DNA of 8,793 nt from Planctomycetaceae bacterium (GCA_003503535.1 DOCI01000113.1:27782-36574); one strand, 5' to 3'. Numbered from the stretch's first letter, positions 1-7,660 are shown. Translations and numbers: made by a program. The notes: a model not told the origin generated them from the letters alone.

Positions 1-59
1 TCAGGCACTGCCTGACGAAATTGGACACCCAAGATTATTCGCGTCAGGCACCGCCTGAC
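1..59. repeat. Two copies of a short REP-like palindrome (TCAGGC-N3-GCCTGA)
   Basis: Two near-identical palindromic units sit at 1-15 and 43-59. Each has arms TCAGGC and GCCTGA around a 3-nt loop (ACT in the first, ACC in the second); the second extends to GTCAGGC/GCCTGAC. The loop-side difference between copies (ACT/ACC) leaves the stems intact. They lie directly upstream of fhcA. Such units resemble the small dispersed intergenic palindromes of many planctomycete genomes, but dispersal cannot be seen from this window alone. Confidence 0.6.
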
Positions 60-82
60 CTACAGCTTAATGAAATAAATAC

Positions 83-1714
<1,632 letters not shown>

Positions 1715-1736
1715 TTATCATTAAAACCAAGGCGAG

Positions 1737-1762
1737 CCGAGTCAGTCATGACTCGGGTTTTC
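1737..1762 (+). terminator. Rho-independent terminator after fhcA
   Basis: A perfect 8-bp stem (CCGAGTCA / TGACTCGG, 1737-1744 and 1749-1756) with a GTCA loop is followed by GTTTTC. It begins 22 bases after the fhcA stop. The T run is short, so termination may be partial. Confidence 0.6.
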
Positions 1763-1800
1763 TCATGATCATTGTGTGAAAAATGAATTTCCAAATTATT

Positions 1801-1844
1801 GGGTGTCGGGTGGCTGGGGTCGTAGCGCAGCACCCAGAGTGCTT
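1801..1844. repeat. GC-rich repeat-like block between fhcA and the secreted protein gene
   Basis: This short GC-rich block stands out from the AT-rich spacer around it. It contains a CTGGG/CCCAG inverted pair (1814-1818 and 1833-1837) around GTCGTAGCGCAGCA. From general knowledge it resembles intergenic repeat units of planctomycete genomes built on a GGCTGGGGTCG core. Only one copy is visible here, so the repeat status is an inference. Confidence 0.35.
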
Positions 1845-1877
1845 TATCGCTGTTCACCAAAAGACATCGAGAGATAA

Positions 1878-3269
1878 ATGAGTCAAATACGATTATATAA
1901 AATAGCACTGCTTGCGGGCTTAATAGTTCTTAACCTGCAAGCATACTCCCTCGCCATCGAACTCTGTGAAATTCAAATCATTGATGCACAAAATCGATGG
2001 CCGGTGCCTCTCGTCGAACTCACAACAAATCATCATGTTCGTTTCGTGACTGATAATGCCGGACGAATTGCGTTTGATCTTCCCGAATTGATGAATGTTG
2101 AAACCTGGTTCACTATTGAAGGACACGGATACAGTGTGAAGCCAGATGGATTTGGAAATCGCGGGGTGCGGCTCACACCTCGTCCGGGGCATGCTTTGAT
2201 TGTCGAAGTGCAGCGGCAATTACCAGCTAAGCGATTAGGGCGATTGACCGGGTCGGGGATCTTTGCTGAGAGTCAAAAACTGGGAAAAGAACTCGACTGG
2301 AAGGAGTCCGGAGTTCTCGGTTGTGACAGTGTGCAAATCGCCAAATATCACAACAAACTCTACTGGGCTTGGGGAGATACTCTGATTCCCGAATATCCTC
2401 TGGGGATCTTTCATATGACCAGTGCGACTTCAGCATTGAATCCGCTAAAAACTTTTGAACCTCCTGTTCGTCTGGACTATAACTATTTCCAGGACAATCG
2501 TGGCAAACCTCGGGGAGTAGCCAAACTCCCCGGCAAAGGCCCGACGTGGATTAGTCGATATACAACATTGTCGGATAAGAATGGAAAACAGCATCTCGTT
2601 GGGGCTTATGTAAAAATTCAACCACTGTTGACTGCCTATGAAAGTGGGCTGTGCGTCTGGAATGATCAGACCGAGCAGTTTGACCGTCACACAGTTCTCT
2701 GGACTAAGTCGAAAGAAACACCCAAGCCGAAATTGGCTCACGATGGCCATCCGATTTTCTGGACAGATGCAACAGGCAAGAAATGGCTGCTGTTTGGAGA
2801 TCCTTTTCCGTCGCTAAAAATGCCAGCGACTTTTGAGGCTTGGAGCAATCCAGAAACCTGGGAACATCTGGAGCCGCAGAAAATGGTGACTGTGGCAGGA
2901 GGTACTGAATTGATTGAAGTTCACCGTGGCTCGATTGCCTGGAATGACTATCGCAAAAAATGGGTTGCCATTTTCACGCAGCTTCATGGCAACGCCTCCG
3001 AGTTAGGAGAAATCTGGTACGTAGAAGCCGATCATCCCACAGGTCCATGGGCAGGAGCGGTCAAAGTAGTCACGCATAACAAGTACACGTTATACAATCC
3101 CAGATTGCACCCCGAATTCACCGACAGCGATTCCCCAATTTTGCTATTCGAAGGCACTTATACTCAACAATTTTCGGGCAATGCAGAAGCAACTCCCCGA
3201 TACGACTACAACCAAATCCTAAATCGACTGGATCTCGATGACCCTGAGTTTGTTCAAGCTCTGGAGTAA
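1878..3269 (+). CDS. Secreted protein with N-terminal transthyretin-like domain and beta-propeller-like (DUF4185/GH43-like) body
   Basis: The 463-aa product has a Sec signal peptide: basic n-region (R5, K8), a hydrophobic stretch at about 9-21, and probable cleavage after SLA (residue 26). Residues 28-112 look like a carboxypeptidase-regulatory/transthyretin-type beta sandwich (a DAQNRWPVPLVEL...TDNAGRIAFDLPE pattern). From about 120 on, repeated blade-like segments appear: LYWAWGDT (161-168), WTDATGKKWLLFGDP (295-309), HRGSIAWNDYRKKWVAIFTQ (349-368), GEIWYVEADHPTGPW (377-391). These resemble DUF4185 and GH43/GH32-like five-bladed propellers of exported planctomycete proteins. A role in binding or cleaving polysaccharide is possible, but I cannot assign catalytic acids with confidence. 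The ATG at 1878 has a weak GAGAG site at 1869-1873 and is the start that gives the signal peptide. It is probably a single-gene unit, as terminator-like hairpins flank it. Confidence 0.75.
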   Translation: MSQIRLYKIALLAGLIVLNLQAYSLAIELCEIQIIDAQNRWPVPLVELTTNHHVRFVTDNAGRIAFDLPELMNVETWFTIEGHGYSVKPDGFGNRGVRLTPRPGHALIVEVQRQLPAKRLGRLTGSGIFAESQKLGKELDWKESGVLGCDSVQIAKYHNKLYWAWGDTLIPEYPLGIFHMTSATSALNPLKTFEPPVRLDYNYFQDNRGKPRGVAKLPGKGPTWISRYTTLSDKNGKQHLVGAYVKIQPLLTAYESGLCVWNDQTEQFDRHTVLWTKSKETPKPKLAHDGHPIFWTDATGKKWLLFGDPFPSLKMPATFEAWSNPETWEHLEPQKMVTVAGGTELIEVHRGSIAWNDYRKKWVAIFTQLHGNASELGEIWYVEADHPTGPWAGAVKVVTHNKYTLYNPRLHPEFTDSDSPILLFEGTYTQQFSGNAEATPRYDYNQILNRLDLDDPEFVQALE

Positions 3270-3292
3270 AGTTTCGTGAAATAATACAAGCA

Positions 3293-3360
3293 CGAAGTGC
3301 AAGCGAGTGTGTGTGAGCCTTTTCGATTATTCGTGACTCACTCGCTTGCGCTTCGCTTTT
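3293..3360. terminator. Large imperfect palindrome between convergent genes; REP-like, probable terminator
   Basis: Arms 3293-3308 and 3340-3355 pair at 15 of 16 positions; the exception is one T/G position that can form a G-U pair in RNA. On the plus strand the right arm is followed by CTTTTAA. It lies 23 bases after one stop codon and 18 bases from the other, so it could end transcription of both convergent genes. The CGAAG-GCAAGCGAGT arm type also looks like a dispersed palindromic repeat of planctomycetes (inference). Confidence 0.55.
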
Positions 3361-3373
3361 AATGGGGATGTGA

Positions 3374-3877
3374 TTAACCCCAGGCGTCGGCTTCGTCGTC
3401 CGTTTCTGCGGCTTCGTCATCTTCTGAGATCGTTTCATCGACGATGGACCAGTCGTAATCATCTTCTCCGCCGGGGACGTCGAGATACGAGCCGCAGTGT
3501 TCGCATTCCTGAACCGTTCCCTGAAGTGCTCCCGAATAGACATTTGATTTTGAACAGTCATCGCATTCCACGACAACTTCAGAGGCTTGAATCTGCACCA
3601 GGTCAGCTCGTCTAAGAATTTCTTCCGTGTGTTTCGTCAGTAGAATCCTCGCCTGCTCAAATTGCTCGGCATCTTTAATGCGGACTTCGAATCGTCCTGA
3701 ACTCTCCGCCCCTGCATACGCAGTGACCGTCATGCCAAAAGCATCACCCTGGGGCATATCGGGTTTGTGCTCAATGACATCAGCATTGACACCTTTTTCA
3801 TTCAAAAAGTTAGCGATCAACTCCACTGCTTGCTCATCATCCGATTCAAAGACCAGAATCGATTGCGAATCAGCCAT
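3374..3877 (-). CDS. DUF2007-like domain plus four-cysteine zinc ribbon, acidic tail
   Basis: The product is 167 aa from the preferred start. Residues 4-85 have the compact alpha/beta pattern of DUF2007-type 'putative signal transducing' proteins: SILVFESDDEQAVELIANFLNEKGVNADV is the opening strand-helix, followed by a second strand-helix with FEVRIKDAEQFEQARILL. A zinc ribbon follows with C105-x2-C108 and C125-x2-C128. Residues 137-167 are a strongly acidic tail. A longer frame opens at 3916, but the start at 3877 is chosen because AGGAAG (3886-3891) lies 8 bases upstream and because conserved-looking sequence begins there. It is cytoplasmic and of unknown function. The zinc ribbon suggests binding of nucleic acid or protein, which is inference. 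It is convergent with the secreted-protein gene. Confidence 0.8.
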   Translation of the reverse strand: MADSQSILVFESDDEQAVELIANFLNEKGVNADVIEHKPDMPQGDAFGMTVTAYAGAESSGRFEVRIKDAEQFEQARILLTKHTEEILRRADLVQIQASEVVVECDDCSKSNVYSGALQGTVQECEHCGSYLDVPGGEDDYDWSIVDETISEDDEAAETDDEADAWG

Positions 3878-3885
3878 AATAAAAA

Positions 3886-3891
3886 CTTCCT
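3886..3891 (-). promoter_or_regulatory. Ribosome binding site that decides the start at 3877
   Basis: Read on the minus strand this is AGGAAG, 8 bases before the ATG at 3877. The upstream in-frame ATG at 3916 has no comparable site. Confidence 0.6.
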
Positions 3892-4035
3892 GACAATTTA
3901 AAGAGATAACCGACATAGCCGGAATGATTTTCCAGTCAAAATAGTACTGAAATTCCGAATTGAGGTCGATTCCAATCTAACGGCATATGATTTGCGTCAA
4001 GCTTCTATATCACTACTGAACCGCATGTGGGTCAA

Positions 4036-4061
4036 TCATTTCAAGGAAATGAATAGAGAGG
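4036..4061 (+). promoter_or_regulatory. Hairpin next to a strong ribosome binding site
   Basis: TCATTTC (4036-4042) and GAAATGA (4046-4052) form a perfect 7-bp stem with an AAG loop. GAGAGG (4056-4061) follows three bases later and lies 6 bases from the ATG at 4068. The hairpin is close enough to affect ribosome access; that role is inference. Confidence 0.4.
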
Positions 4062-4067
4062 AATACT

Positions 4068-4127
4068 ATGCAATATAGATCAGGAATTTTGATATTAAGA
4101 TCTGTTAGTTTACTAGCTTCAGGCTAA
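4068..4127 (+). CDS. 19-aa reading frame resembling the front of a lipoprotein signal peptide
   Basis: ATG at 4068 follows an excellent GAGAGG site at 6-base spacing. The frame encodes 19 residues: a short polar start with R4, a hydrophobic stretch (GILIL, VSLL) and the ending LLASG directly before TAA. LLASG is exactly what precedes the cysteine of a lipobox, so the stop falls where the lipidated Cys is expected. A continuing frame in the +1 register runs through 4126-4269. Either this is a genuine leader/small peptide, or it is the 5' end of a frameshifted lipoprotein gene whose remainder is the 39-aa frame downstream. The good ribosome binding site argues that translation starts here. No homologue is recognised. 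Confidence 0.4.
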   Translation: MQYRSGILILRSVSLLASG

Positions 4128-4149
4128 AACAGAAATATCGAATCAACGG

Positions 4150-4269
4150 ATGATTCAAGAAAATGAAATGCAGGTTCCCAAAGTCAATTTTGGAAATGAA
4201 CCTGTCGATTTAGACCCGACGACAGATGATGACGTCGATATCGATACACCTTTGGAGGGAGACAAATGA
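4150..4269 (+). CDS. 39-aa acidic small protein or 3' part of a broken lipoprotein; overlaps next gene by ATGA
   Basis: The frame runs from ATG 4150 to TGA 4267-4269 and its stop overlaps the ATG of the 116-aa gene (ATGA, 4266-4269), a usual sign of translational coupling. The product is acidic and probably unstructured, with a D/T/P-rich second half (DLDPTTDDDVDIDTP). Codons look coding-like. The start at 4150 has no good ribosome binding site, and the open frame extends upstream to just after a stop at 4114, through the end of the 19-aa frame. This fits the idea that it is the mature part of a small lipoprotein whose signal peptide is encoded at 4068-4124 in another register. A second ATG at 4168 is an alternative start. 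Function unknown. Confidence 0.45.
   Translation: MIQENEMQVPKVNFGNEPVDLDPTTDDDVDIDTPLEGDK
4254..4259 (+). promoter_or_regulatory. Strong ribosome binding site for the 116-aa gene
   Basis: GGAGGG lies 6 bases before ATG 4266, inside the coding end of the 39-aa frame. It favours 4266 over the in-frame ATG at 4275, for which the spacing would be 15. Confidence 0.7.
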
Positions 4270-4616
4270 GTAATATGAATTCTCAATGTGAATCACAAAT
4301 CAATGCGTTAGTAGACCTTTGTTGCGAGACTTTGCAGGGCGATCAATCAAACCTGGATCAACGAAAAGACAAGTTGATTAAGTCTCTGGTAATGAGCGGA
4401 TACACACGCCACGAGGGGCCTTCCCTGCAAGCAGAACTTCAATCACGTATTAAAGAGAAATGTCCTGATCCAGCCATTCATCGTGGGAGTGAATTGGCTG
4501 GAGTGACAAATCATCTTCAGGAAATCTATGAGGAAGTCGTTCGCTTTGAAACGAAACTGCCTCATGGTAGATCCAAACCTCGTGCCGCAAATATCAGTTC
4601 GGCAACGAACGATTAA
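4266..4616 (+). CDS. Unrecognised 116-aa cytoplasmic, mostly helical protein
   Basis: I do not recognise this protein. It has no signal peptide or membrane segment. The sequence reads as helical, with amphipathic stretches at about 8-24 (INALVDLCCETL), 31-45 (RKDKLIKSLVMSGY), 53-68 (SLQAELQSRIKEKC) and 78-97 (LAGVTNHLQEIYEEVVRFE), and a basic, polar C-terminal tail. Three cysteines (C8, C19, C20) lie near the N-terminus and C68 precedes a PDP turn; there is no CxxC pair, so no clear metal site. It has a strong ribosome binding site and an ATGA overlap with the 39-aa frame, so the two are co-transcribed. A terminator follows at 4696. The cluster could encode a small lipoprotein with a cytoplasmic partner, which is only a guess from context. 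Confidence 0.75.
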   Translation: MSNMNSQCESQINALVDLCCETLQGDQSNLDQRKDKLIKSLVMSGYTRHEGPSLQAELQSRIKEKCPDPAIHRGSELAGVTNHLQEIYEEVVRFETKLPHGRSKPRAANISSATND

Positions 4617-4695
4617 ACCGATATGGAGGGAAAATCAGAATCCAGTCCTGGTCGCTAATCAAACAAGGTGGTGGATATGAATTCAGTTGGTAGTA

Positions 4696-4739
4696 AAACG
4701 AGCAGTTTCCTTGAATGGAAACTGCTCGTTTATTTTTTC
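4696..4739. terminator. Strong bidirectional rho-independent terminator
   Basis: A perfect 15-bp stem (4696-4710 with 4717-4731) closes a 6-nt TTGAAT loop. On the plus strand it runs into TATTTTTTC, a good T tract for the small-gene cluster. On the minus strand the stem ends in CGTTTTAC and lies 9 bases after the symporter stop, so it can serve both convergent units. Confidence 0.9.
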
Positions 4740-4747
4740 AATGACGA

Positions 4748-6688
4748 TTATTTCTCAACTTTGGCTTTAGGCTGTGTAATCAGAGAAACCAGAATTAAAG
4801 TTAGAAATCCAAGCGGAATCGTGACGATACCTGGCTGACTGAATGGTACCAAAGCCTCTTGAGCACTGAGCCCATACACCTGTGTGTAAGTATCTTCTGA
4901 GAGTAAAATCCAACCCAGTGAACTAATCATTCCCACCATCAATGCAGTGATCACGCCCTCTTTCGTTGTTCGTTTCCAGAACAATAACATCACCAGTGAA
5001 GGCAGATTCGCAGAAGCGGCTACGCTGAAAGCCCAGCCTACCAGATAACTCACATTCATTTTCTCGAAGACAATTCCCAGAACAATCGCAATGACTCCCA
5101 CCCCAACCGACGAAAGTTTCGCCAATCGGACTTGAGCGGAATCTGTCAGGGGAGTCGAGACAAATCGTCCCACTAAATCGTGAGTCACTGCTCCGGCTGA
5201 AGCCAGAATCAAACCACTCACCGTTCCCAGGACAGTCGTAAACGCAATTGCAGAAATCGCTGCAAACAGCCACTCGGCGATACTTCGTGCCAATAATGGA
5301 GCCGCCATATTGCTGTTCGTCACATCGAGAGCACCACTGGTCATCGCTCCCAGTCCAATATAAAGCGATAGCACATAGAAGAACCCAATCGAGGCAATAC
5401 CCACAATCGTACTCTTCCGAGCGGCGACTTCATCTTTGACCGTGTAATACCGGATGAGAATATGCGGCAAAGACGCGGTTCCGCAAAATAAGGCCAGCAT
5501 CAGCGAGAGAAAATTCAGTTTATCAATCAAATTGTCGCTGCGAATTCCTTTGAACCGAGGATGCTCTCCCGGTCGCAACACCTGACTGCCATCAGTCTCT
5601 TTCTGATAATAAACGGTCGTTACTTCATCGCCATCACGCACAATTTGCTTAGGCCATAAAATGACTTTGCTTTTTTGCAAAGTGCTGAAGAATTCAAGAG
5701 GGCCGACTCCTTCCGTCGACTTCTCACCATCTGGAAGTTCAGACAAATATCCCACAGGATGCAAAACCGCTTCACCTTCCCCTTTTCCTTTAGGCAAACC
5801 GTTTATCAGCGTGCGCCCATCGGCTGCATCGGTAATCGACTGAGCTTCGACCAGGTAGAGACCATCCTCTTTTTCGACTCGATGCCAGACCGTAATGGCG
5901 CCACTCGCCTCTTCCTTGATTCGCAGGAAATCAGTCTCTTTCCAGGCGGGAGACTGTTCTACGATTGTCCAGCTACCATTCTGATTGAGAGTCGAGTTAT
6001 CAACTAACTGAGATTGTTCAAAAGGCCCCCACGTCCGGAAGGCATGTCCATCTTTTCCTCCATCATCGACTGTGAAACCGCGATAGAGAAGCATGATCGT
6101 CAATATCGCAGAGAAAAAGACGAGGAGCGATCCTTTCAGGAACTGCACCCATGTCGTCGAAACCATCCCGGCTGTCACCACAATTAAAATGACGGTCGCG
6201 CCAACGATGACCACACCAACCCAATGATCAAAGCCCAATAATGGTGTCACCAGCGCCCCGGCTCCCACCATTTGGGGAATCAGATAAAAGATGCTGACCA
6301 CCAGGGTACTAATTCCCGCGACGACCTGAATTCCGGGTGAATCGAATCGTGTGTTAAGAGCATCGGCAAACGTAAACTTGCCAAGACGTTTCATTGGCTC
6401 AGCCACAATAAATAAGGCGACAATCCAGCCTGCCAGATAGCCGATGGAATAGAGGAATCCGTCATATCCATAAAAGGCAATCATGCCACAAATGCCGAGA
6501 AACGAAGCGGCTGAGAGATAATCTCCTGCGAACGCGACTCCGTTTACAAACCAGGGGATTTGCCCATGAGCCGCAAAATAACCGGCTGAGGATTTTGCTT
6601 TTCCACCCAACCAGAAACTCAGCCCCAGAGTGACTCCCACAAATCCAAAAAAGACGACAACAGCGAGTACGGAAGGTTCGTAAATCAT
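4748..6688 (-). CDS. actP: ActP-type sodium/solute symporter (cation/acetate symporter family) with large hydrophilic insertion
   Basis: This 646-aa inner-membrane protein belongs to the solute:sodium symporter family, closest in motif to ActP acetate/glyoxylate permeases. Typical elements are GDYLSAASFLG (55-65), the long run of membrane helices at 5-27, 61-100, 121-200 and 391-640, and the signature GTASLPHILIRYYTVKD (403-419). Substrate is probably acetate or another short monocarboxylate with Na+; related members take pyruvate or propionate. It is about 100 residues longer than E. coli ActP. The excess lies in a polar segment at about 205-388 between two membrane helices, which reads as a separate mostly beta domain. 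ATG 6688 overlaps the stop of the DUF485 gene (ATGA), with GGAGGG 6 bases upstream. The pairing with DUF485 matches the yjcH-actP operon arrangement. Confidence 0.9.
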   Translation of the reverse strand: MIYEPSVLAVVVFFGFVGVTLGLSFWLGGKAKSSAGYFAAHGQIPWFVNGVAFAGDYLSAASFLGICGMIAFYGYDGFLYSIGYLAGWIVALFIVAEPMKRLGKFTFADALNTRFDSPGIQVVAGISTLVVSIFYLIPQMVGAGALVTPLLGFDHWVGVVIVGATVILIVVTAGMVSTTWVQFLKGSLLVFFSAILTIMLLYRGFTVDDGGKDGHAFRTWGPFEQSQLVDNSTLNQNGSWTIVEQSPAWKETDFLRIKEEASGAITVWHRVEKEDGLYLVEAQSITDAADGRTLINGLPKGKGEGEAVLHPVGYLSELPDGEKSTEGVGPLEFFSTLQKSKVILWPKQIVRDGDEVTTVYYQKETDGSQVLRPGEHPRFKGIRSDNLIDKLNFLSLMLALFCGTASLPHILIRYYTVKDEVAARKSTIVGIASIGFFYVLSLYIGLGAMTSGALDVTNSNMAAPLLARSIAEWLFAAISAIAFTTVLGTVSGLILASAGAVTHDLVGRFVSTPLTDSAQVRLAKLSSVGVGVIAIVLGIVFEKMNVSYLVGWAFSVAASANLPSLVMLLFWKRTTKEGVITALMVGMISSLGWILLSEDTYTQVYGLSAQEALVPFSQPGIVTIPLGFLTLILVSLITQPKAKVEK

Positions 6689-6939
6689 GCCTGTCCCTCC
6701 TTACCGTTGTCAACTGAAGTTGAGGATGCAGGGCGACAGAGCGAGCCATACAAAAACGCCAGAAAGATAGCTAAGCCGATGAGCCCAAAACCATACCAGA
6801 TCGCCAGATTCACACCCGCCAGCGGAGTCCACTCCATCCATTGAGGTGTAAAAATATTGATTAACATGAATCCAGAATAAAAGATCAAATAGATGACAAA
6901 CAGCGTCATCGCAATCCGACCATTATGCGTGCTGAGCAT
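6685..6939 (-). CDS. yjcH: DUF485 (YjcH-like) small inner-membrane protein, partner of the symporter
   Basis: The 84-aa product has two membrane helices, at about 11-31 (TLFVIYLIFYSGFMLINIF) and 44-66 (VNLAIWYGFGLIGLAIFLAFLYG), which is the DUF485 layout. Members of this family are regularly encoded just upstream of ActP-type symporters, as here, and are thought to help the transporter; the biochemical role is not settled. The start at 6939 has AAAGGG 5 bases upstream, better than the internal Met at residue 11. Its C-terminal polar tail (70-84) contains the ribosome binding site of the symporter gene, and the genes share an ATGA overlap, so translation is probably coupled. Confidence 0.88.
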   Translation of the reverse strand: MLSTHNGRIAMTLFVIYLIFYSGFMLINIFTPQWMEWTPLAGVNLAIWYGFGLIGLAIFLAFLYGSLCRPASSTSVDNGKEGQA

Positions 6940-7171
6940 GGTGACCCTTTGAAACTTTTCGTAGTGAGAACATCGAATAGAGACATCATGAATGCTTGAT
7001 GTGAGTGGTCAGCATAACGTCCCCACTTTCCCGGGAAAACCGAGTTTGCTAAAAACATCGAACTCGTGATGATTTAAGACAATAAGACAAATAAAAACGC
7101 GACCGAGTGGACGTGATTACATATTCGAAAAAATGTCCATAACTTTCCGCACTTCAAATTGAAACTGCAGT
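6940..7171. other. Divergent intergenic region between the symporter operon and tsaE
   Basis: No gene is visible. It must carry the leftward promoter of the DUF485-symporter operon and the rightward one of tsaE, but no -35/-10 pair stood out. It contains a perfect 12-bp palindrome (7027-7038), a CGAGTT/AACTCG inverted pair (7041-7046, 7061-7066) and a CATCA/TGATG pair near 6986-7003. The spacer is AT-rich towards tsaE. Confidence 0.5.
7027..7038. promoter_or_regulatory. Perfect 12-bp palindrome, operator candidate
   Basis: TTTCCCGGGAAA is fully symmetric and stands alone as a GC core in an AT-rich spacer, 88 bases upstream of the DUF485 start and 134 upstream of tsaE. The dimension fits a dimeric regulator's site. 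No regulator is known from the window, so the role is inference. Confidence 0.35.
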
Positions 7172-7660
7172 ATGAATAATTCAAACCTACTAAAATCGAT
7201 TCCCTGGGCAAGTTCGTCTGTTCGCGAGACCGAATTGCTGGCTCAGCAATTGGCAGTGTTGGTGGAACCCGGGTTGGTGATTGGCCTGAATGGATCGTTA
7301 GGTGCCGGCAAAACCTGCTTTGTCCGAAAGTTTGCCGAGACTTTGGGTGTTGATCCTAACAGTGTTAACAGCCCGACTTACGCCATCGTGCAGCACTATC
7401 TGGGAGATTATTTGCTGCATCATTTCGATTTGTATCGAGTCGAAACGGAAGATGAACTGGAAGAAATTGGAGCCGATGAACTGTTTGAAGGGCAGGGGAT
7501 CTGCCTGGTGGAATGGTCCAATCGGTTTACGGAATCGCTTCCTGACGACCGTCTGGAGATTAATTTTCTGTCCACCAGCGAAGACTCACGAGATATTACG
7601 CTGAATGCATTTGGGAACAGATCCAGTAATATTCTTGAAAAACTGACATCATCAGAGTAG
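7172..7660 (+). CDS. tsaE: tRNA threonylcarbamoyladenosine biosynthesis ATPase TsaE
   Basis: The 162-aa product is a full-length TsaE. It is the P-loop ATPase that works with TsaB and TsaD to put the threonylcarbamoyl group on A37 of ANN-reading tRNAs (t6A), in the cytoplasm. Motifs: Walker A GSLGAGKT (41-48), the SPTY switch-like motif (67-70), the family's HxDLYR motif (HFDLYR, 84-89), an acidic DELEEIGADEL helix (94-104) and the ICLVEW strand (110-115) acting as Walker-B-like element. The ATG at 7172 is the only sensible start; no clear Shine-Dalgarno is seen upstream. It appears to be monocistronic, with a terminator candidate 51 bases after the stop; tsaB, tsaD and rimI are not next to it. 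Confidence 0.95.
   Translation: MNNSNLLKSIPWASSSVRETELLAQQLAVLVEPGLVIGLNGSLGAGKTCFVRKFAETLGVDPNSVNSPTYAIVQHYLGDYLLHHFDLYRVETEDELEEIGADELFEGQGICLVEWSNRFTESLPDDRLEINFLSTSEDSRDITLNAFGNRSSNILEKLTSSE

Larger units (their letters stand above)
3878..4067. other. Divergent intergenic region
   Basis: This AT-rich spacer lies between the DUF2007-like gene (leftward) and the small-gene cluster (rightward), so it should hold promoters for both. I could not place -35/-10 boxes with confidence. A CGGAAT/ATTCCG inverted pair lies at 3920-3925 and 3952-3957. A tight 7-bp hairpin (4036-4052) sits just before the ribosome binding site of the first small frame. No gene was found in it. Confidence 0.5.

Noticed and set aside
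1..59. CRISPR-like reading of the two palindromes
   Set aside because: Only two short units of about 16 bases are present, with one spacer and no array continuation or cas gene in view.
3118..3576. 152-codon minus-strand frame overlapping the secreted-protein gene and the DUF2007-like gene
   Set aside because: It crosses the convergent palindrome and overlaps two better supported genes; its composition is unlike a real protein.
3346..3615. Plus-strand frame antisense to the DUF2007-like gene
   Set aside because: Very arginine-rich shadow of the acidic tail and zinc ribbon, with no ribosome binding site.
4623..4658. 11-codon frame and a GGAGGG site just after the 116-aa stop
   Set aside because: The GGAGGG lies inside the short frame and no start codon follows at a usable distance; too short to support.
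4677..4838. 53-codon plus-strand frame after the 116-aa gene, with a GGTGG-like site before its ATG
   Set aside because: It reads straight through the strong terminator stem and into the antisense of the symporter's C-terminus. It could at most be a relic start.
5675..6007. Plus-strand frames antisense to the symporter insertion domain
   Set aside because: The minus-strand symporter frame is continuous and in register with membrane helices on both sides; these are shadows.
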